DNA of 64,000 bases from positions 102,360-166,359 of the forward strand of contig DAIDEE010000016.1 in assembly GCA_027308685.1 (NCBI GenBank), given 5' to 3'. The DNA comes from Acidocella sp. Lineage in GTDB: Bacteria; Pseudomonadota; Alphaproteobacteria; Acetobacterales; Acetobacteraceae. Positions 17,059 through 24,296 of this stretch are shown piece after piece. The notes beneath the pieces were generated by a model. It saw only the letters and a list, made by a program, of their open reading frames with translations, ran no database searches and was not told the DNA's origin. The position numbers were made by a program, and so were the translations under genes. Positions within the stretch are counted from its first letter, which is position 1; every line of letters starts with the position of its first letter.

Positions 17059-18435
17059 TTAATAGAAATTAAAATTTTCTATAGCAGAAAATAATGCACG
17101 TAAAGATTGCGCTTCACCACCCTCGGGCCGTCCGGGCCGCGCCTGATCATTCCAGCAATACACGTCGATATGCGCCCAGGCGACATCGTGCGGCACAAAA
17201 CGTTGTAAGAATAATGCGGCAACAATTGCACCCGCGAAAGGTTTCGCCGAAACTGTGTTCATATCCGCAACATTGCTATCCAGCCACGAGTCATAACCTG
17301 GCCATAAAGGTAGGCGCCACAACGGATCATGCGTCGTTTCACCACCTGCCAGCAAGGCGTTTGCCAAATTATCGTCGTTACAAAACAATGCTGGCAAATC
17401 CGGCCCCAATGCTACCCGCGCAGCACCAGTCAACGTTGCAGCATCGATCAGCCAATCTGGCTTTTCCTTCGCGGCTTCTGCAAGCAGATCACAAAGCACT
17501 AACCGGCCTTCAGCATCGGTATTGCCAACTTCCACCGATTTACCGGCATGTGTTTGAAGCACATCAGAGGGGCGCATAGCGCGGCCTGAAATACTATTTT
17601 CAACACAGCCAATCCGCACCTGCAAACGGATCGAAAGATCAGATGCCATAATCAATTTCGCGAGACCCAGCAAAATTGCCGCGCCACCCATGTCTTTTTT
17701 CATTCGCAACATGGCTGCGCTTGGTTTCAGGTCATAGCCCCCCGTGTCGAAGCAGACACCTTTGCCACACAATGAGATCATCGCAGATTGGTCTGTGGCC
17801 TTACTGCCACGCCATTCAAACAATGCCACCTGCCCAGGCCGCTCAGAGCCTGCTGCCACCGCTGCCAACGCAGGATAGCGTTTTTGTAATGGTAGCCCTG
17901 CAATTATCTCGGTCCTCGCACCAAACGCGGCGGCCATGCCAACGGCCGCCCCGGCTAATTCGACCGGCCCTAAAATATTTGGCGGCGTATTAATCAGGTC
18001 ACGAGCGAAGCAGACTGCCTCGGCGATCGCCACGCTACGTGGTTTAATCTGTGCTGACGATAATAAAGCAGGTGCTCGCTTACGTGGTTTGAAAGGCTCA
18101 TATGCGTATGACCCCAGCAAAAACCCCAGCGCCGCCTCTTCAGCATCATAATCACCCGCCACCAGGCGCCATACGCTGGCTGCCGGCAACACCGATGCCA
18201 GATCTCCCAAAACATATGGCCCGCGCTCCTCGCCCAGACCAACCACAGCCCCTGCCAAACCACTCTCACCGGCCAGCAAACAAACGTGCCGGGCGGCGGC
18301 TTCAAAGCGATGAGCACGCAATTGCCCCGCCTGCGCTAACGGCAAGCCTGACAAAAACACTTCCAACTCGGCCGGGCGAACCGCGTAAAGCGGCAGGGCA
18401 CCCGCGTCATCCACCGTCAAACCAAGCATCATCAT
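17059..18435 (-). CDS. M17 leucyl aminopeptidase family protein
   Basis: Zinc/manganese aminopeptidase acting on N-terminal residues of peptides in the cytoplasm. The catalytic domain (about 150-458) has GKGVCFDTGGYDLKPSAAM with the active-site Lys and a metal Asp, MKKDMGGAA, and the family signature NTDAEGRLVL, which holds two metal ligands and the catalytic Arg. The N-terminal domain (1-145) is divergent, as is common. At 458 residues it is slightly shorter than PepA of enterobacteria, so it fits the shorter leucyl aminopeptidase group. The start is among three adjacent ATG codons. Monocistronic by position. Confidence 0.9.
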   Translation of the reverse strand: MMMLGLTVDDAGALPLYAVRPAELEVFLSGLPLAQAGQLRAHRFEAAARHVCLLAGESGLAGAVVGLGEERGPYVLGDLASVLPAASVWRLVAGDYDAEEAALGFLLGSYAYEPFKPRKRAPALLSSAQIKPRSVAIAEAVCFARDLINTPPNILGPVELAGAAVGMAAAFGARTEIIAGLPLQKRYPALAAVAAGSERPGQVALFEWRGSKATDQSAMISLCGKGVCFDTGGYDLKPSAAMLRMKKDMGGAAILLGLAKLIMASDLSIRLQVRIGCVENSISGRAMRPSDVLQTHAGKSVEVGNTDAEGRLVLCDLLAEAAKEKPDWLIDAATLTGAARVALGPDLPALFCNDDNLANALLAGGETTHDPLWRLPLWPGYDSWLDSNVADMNTVSAKPFAGAIVAALFLQRFVPHDVAWAHIDVYCWNDQARPGRPEGGEAQSLRALFSAIENFNFY

Positions 18436-18497
18436 CCTCCAATCTCGAAGATGCGACTATCAATGATCCTATGGCGTCACGTCCAGTCGTGAAAATT

Positions 18498-18761
18498 TTA
18501 GCTGATACGCTCCAGATCGATGGCGGCCACCCGGCCTTCGCGCTGCTGAAGGGCAAATTTTATCCTCTCGCCCTCATTCAGCTTCCGAAGCCCGGCGCGT
18601 TGAACCGCGCTGATGTGGACGAAAATATCTTCGCCGCCGGTTTCAGGGGCGATAAACCCATAGCCTTTGCCTGGATTAAACCATTTCACCATCCCAACCA
18701 AAATGGCTTGTTGGGCTTGGTTTGCTGGAGTGTAGGTTGTCTCAAGTTGTGCCGTTTCCAT
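18498..18761 (-). CDS. Cold-shock domain protein
   Basis: A small RNA-binding protein of 87 residues. After an unconserved 23-residue N-terminal tail the cold-shock domain begins with GMVKWFNPGKGYGFIAPE, covering RNP1, and continues with EDIFVHISAVQRAGL, RNP2. ATG 18761 is preferred since AAAGGTG lies a few bases upstream; the GTG at 18770 falls inside that site. The upstream 120 bp (18762-18883) are AT-rich and gene-free, which fits the long leaders of csp genes, but I could not identify a specific structure. It is separated from gcrA by a terminator at 18884-18916. Confidence 0.92.
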   Translation of the reverse strand: METAQLETTYTPANQAQQAILVGMVKWFNPGKGYGFIAPETGGEDIFVHISAVQRAGLRKLNEGERIKFALQQREGRVAAIDLERIS

Positions 18762-18883
18762 GTGAATCACCTTTATTCGCCCATACGAGAGAGCGATGGC
18801 TTATTTTATTCCCGGCTTAATCTCCGGAATTGAAGCCTAAACCCTTAAAGGCGGAAACGGCAAATAAAATATCGGGAAACATT

Positions 18884-18916
18884 AAAACCTGACAAGCACC
18901 CGGCCCGTCAGGTTTT
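18884..18916 (-). terminator. Rho-independent terminator after gcrA
   Basis: AAAACCTGAC (18884-18893) and GTCAGGTTTT (18907-18916) form a perfect 10-bp stem around a 13-base loop, starting 12 bases past the gcrA stop. On the minus strand the stem ends in TTTT, giving the U-run. Confidence 0.8.
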
Positions 18917-18927
18917 TAAATTCATAT

Positions 18928-19377
18928 TTAGGCGGCATCCTCACGCCGGTCGCGCACGCGCACATAAGCAATCGCGGCATGCTCTTCGCAGTATGGCTTA
19001 CCCGCCGCCGCGCTGGCATTGCAGAAATGAAAGCTCGGTTTGCCCGGCTCGCCAATCGGCCAGCAGCACGGGGTCTCGCGTGAGCTGCTCTTGGGCACGG
19101 AAACCACCTGGCGCAGTACCGGCACAGGTGCCCCCAGTGACGCTGCGAGCGGCGGCAGGGTTGGGCCTTGCGTACGGCGCGGGGTGGCAGCACGTGGCGC
19201 ACCATTCTCACCGGTGCCCCGGCGAATTGGCGAAGGCCGCGGCGGCAGGTTCAGCCGGTGGGCTTTGCCGACCACCGCGTTCTTGGAAATATTCAACCGA
19301 CGGCCAATTTCAGCGGTAGAAAGACCCTCGGCCCAAAGGGCGCGAAGTTTAGCAATAATTTCTTCTGACCACTCCAT
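18928..19377 (-). CDS. gcrA: Cell-cycle regulator GcrA
   Basis: GcrA is an alphaproteobacterial sigma-70 co-factor that activates promoters carrying CcrM-methylated GANTC sites. The 149-residue protein begins MEWSEEIIAKLRALWAEGLS, then TAEIGRRLNISKNAVVGKAH, matching the GcrA DNA-binding domain. A Pro-rich linker (about 50-95) leads to the C-terminal sigma-2-binding domain with CCWPIGEPGKPSFHFC and GKPYCEEHAAIAY. ATG 19377 has AGGAGG nine bases upstream; a frame extension to 19437 runs through that site. The 100-bp gap upstream contains two GANTC sites and two overlapping inverted repeats. Confidence 0.95.
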   Translation of the reverse strand: MEWSEEIIAKLRALWAEGLSTAEIGRRLNISKNAVVGKAHRLNLPPRPSPIRRGTGENGAPRAATPRRTQGPTLPPLAASLGAPVPVLRQVVSVPKSSSRETPCCWPIGEPGKPSFHFCNASAAAGKPYCEEHAAIAYVRVRDRREDAA

Positions 19378-19477
19378 ATCGTGGGCCTCCTCTATGTATC
19401 TACTACATACAGTAGAGAAGCGACTCGAAAACCTCAATATCTAGACAGCTCAACACCGAGTCTTTTCTGTGGACAAC
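19378..19477 (-). promoter_or_regulatory. gcrA leader with GANTC sites and overlapping inverted repeats
   Basis: GACTC at 19422-19426 and GAGTC at 19458-19462 are CcrM-type methylation sites. Nearer the gene, TATGTA (19393-19398) can pair with TACATA (19404-19409), directly beside the Shine-Dalgarno (19387-19392). Alternatively TCTACT (19399-19404) can pair with AGTAGA (19411-19416). The two stems exclude each other. Autoregulation through methylated GANTC is inference from known GcrA biology. Confidence 0.45.
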
Positions 19478-19990
19478 TTATTTCACGGCCTCCCCGGGGA
19501 AGGCGCCCCAGAAATCAGCGCGATTGAGATATCCCGATTCCGAGCCTACCGCGACTTTGCACCAGTCTGCACCCGCCTCACAGGTCAGCAGCACGCCAGA
19601 AACCCCGAAATCCAGTAATGCGACCAACCCCGACTCGGCAGATTCACTTGAATTCAAACGCGCTTTAGGCACCGTGACGATGAAACCACGCCGGGGCCGA
19701 ATGGTCGCCATATGCACCCAGCCGGTACCGCCATCAGGCGCCAAAATCTGCCGCCACACGTCAAACTCGCCAATAATCTCCACCGGCAACCCGTCGCGCT
19801 GGTAAACCCAGGTCACGGGGTACTGAAACCCCGGCCCGGCACGCACATTTACTTTGTCAGTCCGCAAGGACACAAACCGCGGCACCGGCAACTTGCTCAC
19901 AATGCCCAGCGCCGGGCCGGGGCCAGTACCCTCAGGTGCCGCTGTCCAGCCCGCCAGTAACAGCACCAAGGCCAGCAGCCAAAACCGCAT
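19478..19990 (-). CDS. Exported bacterial SH3-domain protein
   Basis: A 170-residue protein. ATG 19990 gives a signal peptide (MRFWLLALVLLLAGWTAAPEG) directly at the N-terminus. Two SH3-like modules follow: TDKVNVRAGPGFQYPVTWVY to GTGWVHMATI (about residues 43-92), and SGLVALLDFGVSGVLL to CKVAVGSESGYLNRADFWG near the end. These match the DUF1058/SH3-4 family often found in alphaproteobacteria. It probably acts in the periplasm, perhaps on peptidoglycan; no catalytic motif is present. Its ATG overlaps the moeB stop (TAATG), so the two are co-translated. Confidence 0.8.
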   Translation of the reverse strand: MRFWLLALVLLLAGWTAAPEGTGPGPALGIVSKLPVPRFVSLRTDKVNVRAGPGFQYPVTWVYQRDGLPVEIIGEFDVWRQILAPDGGTGWVHMATIRPRRGFIVTVPKARLNSSESAESGLVALLDFGVSGVLLTCEAGADWCKVAVGSESGYLNRADFWGAFPGEAVK

Positions 19991-20751
19991 TAGTGGCAAA
20001 CCTTGCAGTGCGGGTCGCGCTTTAAACGCACAATCCGAAACTGCATGGCCAACGCGTCCCATATCAGCAATCGGCCGGAGAGCGTTTCACCAATCCCCAT
20101 AATTTCCTTCAGCACTTCGGTGGCCTGCAATGTACCCATAACCCCGGTCACAGCGCCCAGCACACCGGCCTCGCTGCAACTCGGCACCAGGCCGGGCGGT
20201 GGCGGTTCAGGGTAGAGGCAGCGATAACATGGCCCGGTGGGGTCGGCGTGCGGCTTGAAGGTGGAGAGCTGGCCTTCAAAGCGCAATACCGCCGCTGAAA
20301 CCAGAGTCCGCTGCGCCGCCACGCAGGCGTCGGCCAGCAGAAACCGAGTCTCGAAATTATCGGTACCGTCACAAATAATATCGTAGGGCTCGATCAGTGC
20401 CCGGACGTTATCCGCATCCAACCGCACCGCAAATGTTTGCACATTCACCAGCGGGTTGATCTCATTCATGGCCTGCGCGGCTGACTCAACCTTCAGCGCA
20501 CCAATCCGGGCGGTGGTGTGTGCAATCTGCCGCTGCAAATTGGAGAGTTCCAACAGGTCAGCGTCAACAATGCCGATCGTACCAACCCCCGCCGCAGCCA
20601 GATACAACGCCAACGGCGAGCCCAGGCCACCGGCACCCACAATCAGCACCTTCGCCGCCTTCAGTTTGGCTTGCCCGGTGCCACCCACCTCGCGCAACAA
20701 AATATGCCGCGCGTAGCGATTAACCTCAGCCTCGGAAAAATCGAAATCCAA
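19990..20751 (-). CDS. moeB: MoeB/ThiF-family adenylyltransferase
   Basis: E1-like enzyme that adenylates the C-terminus of a sulphur-carrier protein (MoaD or ThiS). The 253-residue protein contains FDFSEAEVNRYARHILLREVGGTGQ at the start, the nucleotide motif VGAGGLGSPLALYLAAAGVG, the Asp of GIVDADLLELSNLQRQ, and the zinc cysteines CYRCLYP plus CKVCH at the end. It lacks a rhodanese domain. MoaD and ThiS specificity cannot be separated from sequence here. It is coupled to the SH3 gene downstream and lies three bases after gapR. Confidence 0.88.
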   Translation of the reverse strand: MDFDFSEAEVNRYARHILLREVGGTGQAKLKAAKVLIVGAGGLGSPLALYLAAAGVGTIGIVDADLLELSNLQRQIAHTTARIGALKVESAAQAMNEINPLVNVQTFAVRLDADNVRALIEPYDIICDGTDNFETRFLLADACVAAQRTLVSAAVLRFEGQLSTFKPHADPTGPCYRCLYPEPPPPGLVPSCSEAGVLGAVTGVMGTLQATEVLKEIMGIGETLSGRLLIWDALAMQFRIVRLKRDPHCKVCH

Positions 20752-20754
20752 GTT

Positions 20755-21018
20755 TCACATGCCAATAGCGCGGCGATAAACATCTAACAGGGTTTCCTGC
20801 TCCTCGATTTCCGCAGGCTCCTGCTTACGAATTCTGATGAGCTGGCGAAGTACCTTCACATCGAATCCCGCAGACTTCGCCTCTGAATAAATATCCTTAA
20901 TATCTGAACCAAGCGCTTTGCGCTCTTCTTCCAGCCGTTCAATCCTGTCGACGATGCTGCGCAGCCGCTCGCCGGCAACATTGGTGGGTTTTTCATCAGA
21001 GGTGGCATCAAGCGCCAT
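20755..21018 (-). CDS. gapR: Nucleoid-associated protein GapR (DUF2312)
   Basis: GapR binds overtwisted DNA ahead of replication and transcription machinery in Caulobacter and relatives. The 87-residue protein matches the DUF2312 pattern throughout: GERLRSIVDRIERLEEERKAL, IKDIYSEAKSAGFDVKVLRQ, then LIRIRKQEPAEIEEQETLLD and VYRRAIGM. The first half should form a coiled coil. It is followed three bases later by moeB and then the SH3 gene, with gcrA beyond, so two cell-cycle/chromosome factors lie within 2 kb in the same orientation. Confidence 0.93.
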   Translation of the reverse strand: MALDATSDEKPTNVAGERLRSIVDRIERLEEERKALGSDIKDIYSEAKSAGFDVKVLRQLIRIRKQEPAEIEEQETLLDVYRRAIGM

Positions 21019-21072
21019 ATGGTTTGTCCTTAAAGTAGGGCTGCATGGGATAGAACTGTGCAGCCTGCCGGG

Positions 21073-21390
21073 TCAATGGTTGTGCTGGGCGATGGCCTTC
21101 ACAAATTCGGCCTGCGTCTCGGCGGAGGCCGGTGTCTGGTTCTGCGCCTGCCATTCCTTGTAGGGCATCCCATAAATAATCTCACGGGCATCGGCATCGG
21201 CCAAAATCAGCCCCTTGGCCTCGGCAGCTTCGCGGTACCAGCGCGAGAGGCAGTTGCGGCAAAACCCGGCCAGATTCATCATGTCGATATTCTGCACATC
21301 CGGCCGCCCACGCAAATGTGCCACAAGTGCGCGAAAAGCAGCCGCTTCAAGGGCTTGGGTGGTGGCTTCATCAAATTCCGGCTTGGTCAT
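21073..21390 (-). CDS. DUF1244 domain protein
   Basis: A 105-residue conserved protein of unknown function. The diagnostic core is VQNIDMMNLAGFCRNCLSRWY (about 32-52) followed by DAREIIYGMPYKEWQ. The two cysteines in FCRNCL are part of the family signature and could bind metal. GAGGAG sits just ahead of the ATG. Its start is only 35 bp from the start of the divergent glycerate kinase, so the promoters must overlap. It is followed by gapR at 54 bp. I can assign the family but no role. Confidence 0.88.
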   Translation of the reverse strand: MTKPEFDEATTQALEAAAFRALVAHLRGRPDVQNIDMMNLAGFCRNCLSRWYREAAEAKGLILADADAREIIYGMPYKEWQAQNQTPASAETQAEFVKAIAQHNH

Positions 21391-21425
21391 GGTGTTACTC
21401 CTCAGGTTTTGGCATATAGGCGCTC

Positions 21426-22550
21426 ATGGGAGATGATAACGCCAAATTATTGCGCGGCATATTCGCCGCTGCCGTTGCCGCCGCCGACCCGGCTCTCACG
21501 CTGGCCAAGCACCTGCCGCCGCCCGGCTTGGGCCGTAACATTGTCATCGGCGCCGGCAAAGCCGCAGCATCGATGGCGGTGGCCCTGGAAGCCGCCTGGC
21601 CGGATGTGAGCATCGAGGGGGTCGTGGTTACCCGCTACGGACATTTTCTGGCCACCCAAAAAATTAAAGTTTTGGAAGCTGCCCACCCGGTGCCGGACAG
21701 TGCCAGCGAAGCCGCTGCCCGCGAGATCATGGCCACTGTGCAAGGCCTGACCCCGCAGGACCAGGTGATCGCCCTGATCTCCGGTGGGGCCTCCGCGCTG
21801 CTCGCCCTGCCCGTTCCTGGCCTCACTCTGGCGGATAAGCAACTGGTGGCCAAAGCCCTTCTCGCCTCGGGGGCGCCGATTGCCACCATGAACCGAATTC
21901 GCCGGCAATTATCGGCGGTGAAAGGCGGCAAACTGGCCGCCGCCTGTGGTCCTGCCCGGTTAGTCACACTCGCCATCAGCGATGTGCCCGGCGACTCCCC
22001 GGCCATCATCGGCTCAGGCCCCACCTGGTTTGAAGGCGCCGATTATCGAATGATCGCAACACCGCAAAAAGCCCTGGAAGCCGCCGCTGCATTCGCCCAG
22101 ACACATCACTTGAAAACCAAAATCCTCGGTGACGCGCTGGAGGGCGAATCAGCCGAATTAGGCCGCAGCATGGCCGCCCAGGCCTTGGCCGAAAGCGGGC
22201 CAGTTGTATTGCTCTCAGGCGGTGAGACCACCGTGACGATCGGCGACACCAAACCCGGCCGCGGCGGGCGCAACACCGAATTCCTGCTAAGTTTGGCCAT
22301 CGCCCTCAATGGTGCCCGCAATATCTACGCCATTGCCGGCGACTCTGATGGCATCGATGGCACCGAAGATGCCGCCGGTGCCCTGATCAGCCCGGACACA
22401 TTGGCCAGAGCGCGCAGCGCCGGGCTCGACCCCGCCGCACATCTCAAAGCTCATGACAGTTACAGCCTGTTTGCAGCGCTAAACGACCTGGTGATCACCG
22501 GCCCTACATTAACGAATGTAAATGATATTCGGGCAATTTTAATCGCTTAG
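21426..22550 (+). CDS. Glycerate 2-kinase (MOFRL/DUF4147 family)
   Basis: Phosphorylates glycerate to 2-phosphoglycerate, feeding glyoxylate- or serine-derived carbon into glycolysis; members were once named hydroxypyruvate reductase (TtuD). The 374-residue protein shows IGAGKAAASMAVALEA, the phosphate-binding ISGGASALLALPVPGLTL, SDVPGDSPAIIGSGPT, and the C-terminal MOFRL part with LLSGGETTVTI, GRGGRNTEFLLSLA and IAGDSDGIDGTEDAAGA. All core motifs are intact. Its ATG is 35 bp from the divergent DUF1244 start and no strong ribosome-binding site is visible. Confidence 0.93.
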   Translation: MGDDNAKLLRGIFAAAVAAADPALTLAKHLPPPGLGRNIVIGAGKAAASMAVALEAAWPDVSIEGVVVTRYGHFLATQKIKVLEAAHPVPDSASEAAAREIMATVQGLTPQDQVIALISGGASALLALPVPGLTLADKQLVAKALLASGAPIATMNRIRRQLSAVKGGKLAAACGPARLVTLAISDVPGDSPAIIGSGPTWFEGADYRMIATPQKALEAAAAFAQTHHLKTKILGDALEGESAELGRSMAAQALAESGPVVLLSGGETTVTIGDTKPGRGGRNTEFLLSLAIALNGARNIYAIAGDSDGIDGTEDAAGALISPDTLARARSAGLDPAAHLKAHDSYSLFAALNDLVITGPTLTNVNDIRAILIA

Positions 22551-22665
22551 GTAAATATCTCGAGAGACACGGGATGTTTGTAATCTTGGATGGGTTGGGT
22601 ATCACCGCGAATCAGGGTATCTGCCTTCGAGAAACACGATGTCTCACGCTCAAAGGCTTTGAAAA

Positions 22666-23337
22666 TTGAATTTACCGACTTTCGCGACCGCATCTGGCAA
22701 CCGTGCAAAGGCGCTCAAACTATCCGGTTTTTGCATCATGGCGGCCCTTGCCGGATGTGCAAAACCAGCCCCGTTGGCGCAAGCGCCAGCGCCGCCAGCG
22801 CCGGTTGGTCATGTTTATCAAAGCCTGGTTTCGGTGCCGCCGGCGCCAAAATGGGTGCATATCAAGCCTGACGATCAGGAAAAAATTCAGACTGCTTTTA
22901 ACGTGATTGGCCTGAAATCGGCTCTGATGGTTGGCGCGTTGTCATGTGGCCAGCAAAATCAATACGACACTTTTATGCGCGCCTTCCAACCGCATATTCT
23001 GGCTGACCAGCATATGATGGACGCCTATTTCAGACGAATTGGCGGCCAAACCAAGGAGGACCAGTTTGTCACGCTGCTGGCCAACAACCAGTCGGTCGGC
23101 GGCCTCGAGCAGGGTAAAATTTTCTGTCTTAACAATGAAGCCGAATTCGAGCGGGTGGCCAGCTTCAAAACCCCTGAGGAACTCGACAGCTTTGTAACCG
23201 ACCAATCGCCGACGCCGATCGTTACGGCAGTGGTTGACCCAACACCGGTACATCCTAAAAAAATTAAAAAACCGATCAAACATACATCAACCACCAGCAC
23301 CTCGGAAAAATCGACCGCCAGCCCAACTCATTCATAA
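22666..23337 (+). CDS. Putative lipoprotein of unknown function
   Basis: A 223-residue protein starting at TTG 22666. The N-terminus has basic residues then a hydrophobic stretch ending in the lipobox LAGC with Cys31, so it should be lipid-anchored. A Pro/Ala-rich segment (32-48) follows, then a central domain (about 65-165) containing SALMVGALSCGQQNQYDTFM and IFCLNNEAEFERVASF. Two cysteines there could pair. The tail is Thr/Ser/Lys-rich. I do not recognise the family. Its stop overlaps the ATG of the tyrosine phosphatase (TAATG), arguing for a joint function. No alternative start keeps the signal sequence. Confidence 0.65.
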   Translation: MNLPTFATASGNRAKALKLSGFCIMAALAGCAKPAPLAQAPAPPAPVGHVYQSLVSVPPAPKWVHIKPDDQEKIQTAFNVIGLKSALMVGALSCGQQNQYDTFMRAFQPHILADQHMMDAYFRRIGGQTKEDQFVTLLANNQSVGGLEQGKIFCLNNEAEFERVASFKTPEELDSFVTDQSPTPIVTAVVDPTPVHPKKIKKPIKHTSTTSTSEKSTASPTHS

Positions 23338-24125
23338 TGAATCAACTCATTCCTGCATCTTTGCTGACGGGTGCGAAAAATTTTCGTGCCGTGCGGCCTT
23401 ACCCGGCGGCCAAGGGGAGGATGTTGCGGGCAAATTTAATATATCGCTCCGGAGACCTATCACGTCTCAGTGAAGCCGATCTGGAGATCATCGCCGGATT
23501 ACACATCCGCCTGGTGTGTGATTTGCGAACCGGGCGGGAACAATCCGAGTTCGTCTCGCGGTGGCCAGACGCCCCGGCGCATGTGAAGCTCGATCTGCCT
23601 GACCGCAATGAATCCGACGCTGGTCCGCATAAAATATTCGAGCTGATCGCCAAACATCCTGGTGAAGCCGGCGGCCTGCTCGCCATGGACATGTTGTACC
23701 GGCGCAAACCAAAAGCGTTTGCACGCAGCTTGCAGGTTTTGTTCAAAACCATCCTCAGCGGTGAGGGCTTACCCCTCCTGGTGCATTGCCACGCCGGCAA
23801 GGACCGTACCGGATTTGTGGTGGCCATGTTGCTGGCCGCTGCCGGCGTCAGCCGCACCGACATCATCGATGATTACATCACCACCGCGCATTATTTTCTG
23901 GCCGACAAAGAAGCCCTCGCGCTGGCAGCTTGGGCCAAGCGCTCGTTTGGTCATGACATTCATAACGAATCAGCCAGGCCAATGGTGGACACCAGACAAG
24001 CCTATATCGAAGCTGCATTACATGAAATTGATCAAGGCTGGGGCGATATAAATGGCTATCTGCACGATGCCGTTGGCCTCACCGAAGCTGACCGCGATAC
24101 GGTGCAAAACCTGCTGACCGTATAA
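23337..24125 (+). CDS. Tyrosine-protein phosphatase (Tyr_phosphatase_3 type)
   Basis: A 262-residue phosphatase of the bacterial PTP/DSP-like superfamily. The P-loop is HCHAGKDRTG with Cys151 and Arg157 (CX5R), preceded by NLIYRSGDLSRLSEADLE (33-50) and the general-acid region around LDLPDRNESD. No signal peptide is present, so it is probably cytoplasmic. Substrates may be phosphotyrosine, phosphoinositide or other phosphoesters. It is translationally coupled to the lipoprotein gene and ends before the bidirectional terminator at 24182-24213. Confidence 0.88.
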   Translation: MNQLIPASLLTGAKNFRAVRPYPAAKGRMLRANLIYRSGDLSRLSEADLEIIAGLHIRLVCDLRTGREQSEFVSRWPDAPAHVKLDLPDRNESDAGPHKIFELIAKHPGEAGGLLAMDMLYRRKPKAFARSLQVLFKTILSGEGLPLLVHCHAGKDRTGFVVAMLLAAAGVSRTDIIDDYITTAHYFLADKEALALAAWAKRSFGHDIHNESARPMVDTRQAYIEAALHEIDQGWGDINGYLHDAVGLTEADRDTVQNLLTV

Positions 24126-24181
24126 CCAATACGCCCGCCGCACCGTTATTCGCATGATGACGTGAATGATAACAAACGCCA

Positions 24182-24213
24182 AAAAACCCTGGCAGTCTCC
24201 TGCCAGGGTTTTT
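24182..24213. terminator. Bidirectional Rho-independent terminator between phosphatase and ompA
   Basis: CCCTGGCAG (24187-24195) and CTGCCAGGG (24200-24208) form a perfect 9-bp stem with a TCTC loop. AAAAAA precedes it and TTTTT follows it, so it has a U-run in both directions, as fits two convergent genes. Confidence 0.93.
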
Positions 24214-24249
24214 CAATTTAGGCATTTAGAGTTTCTAAAAGCGGGCCAA

Positions 24250-24288
24250 GACGTTCAGCCAAACCATAAAATGGTTCAACTGAACGTC
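24250..24288 (-). other. Nested stem-loop in the ompA 3' untranslated region
   Basis: GACGTTCAG (24250-24258) pairs with CTGAACGTC (24280-24288), and inside it AACCAT (24262-24267) pairs with ATGGTT (24271-24276) around AAA; a CCA/CAA internal loop separates the stems. It begins nine bases after the ompA stop and lies before the terminator. It may protect the mRNA 3' end or be part of a 3' UTR-derived small RNA. Confidence 0.55.
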
Positions 24289-24296
24289 AGCGCGTT

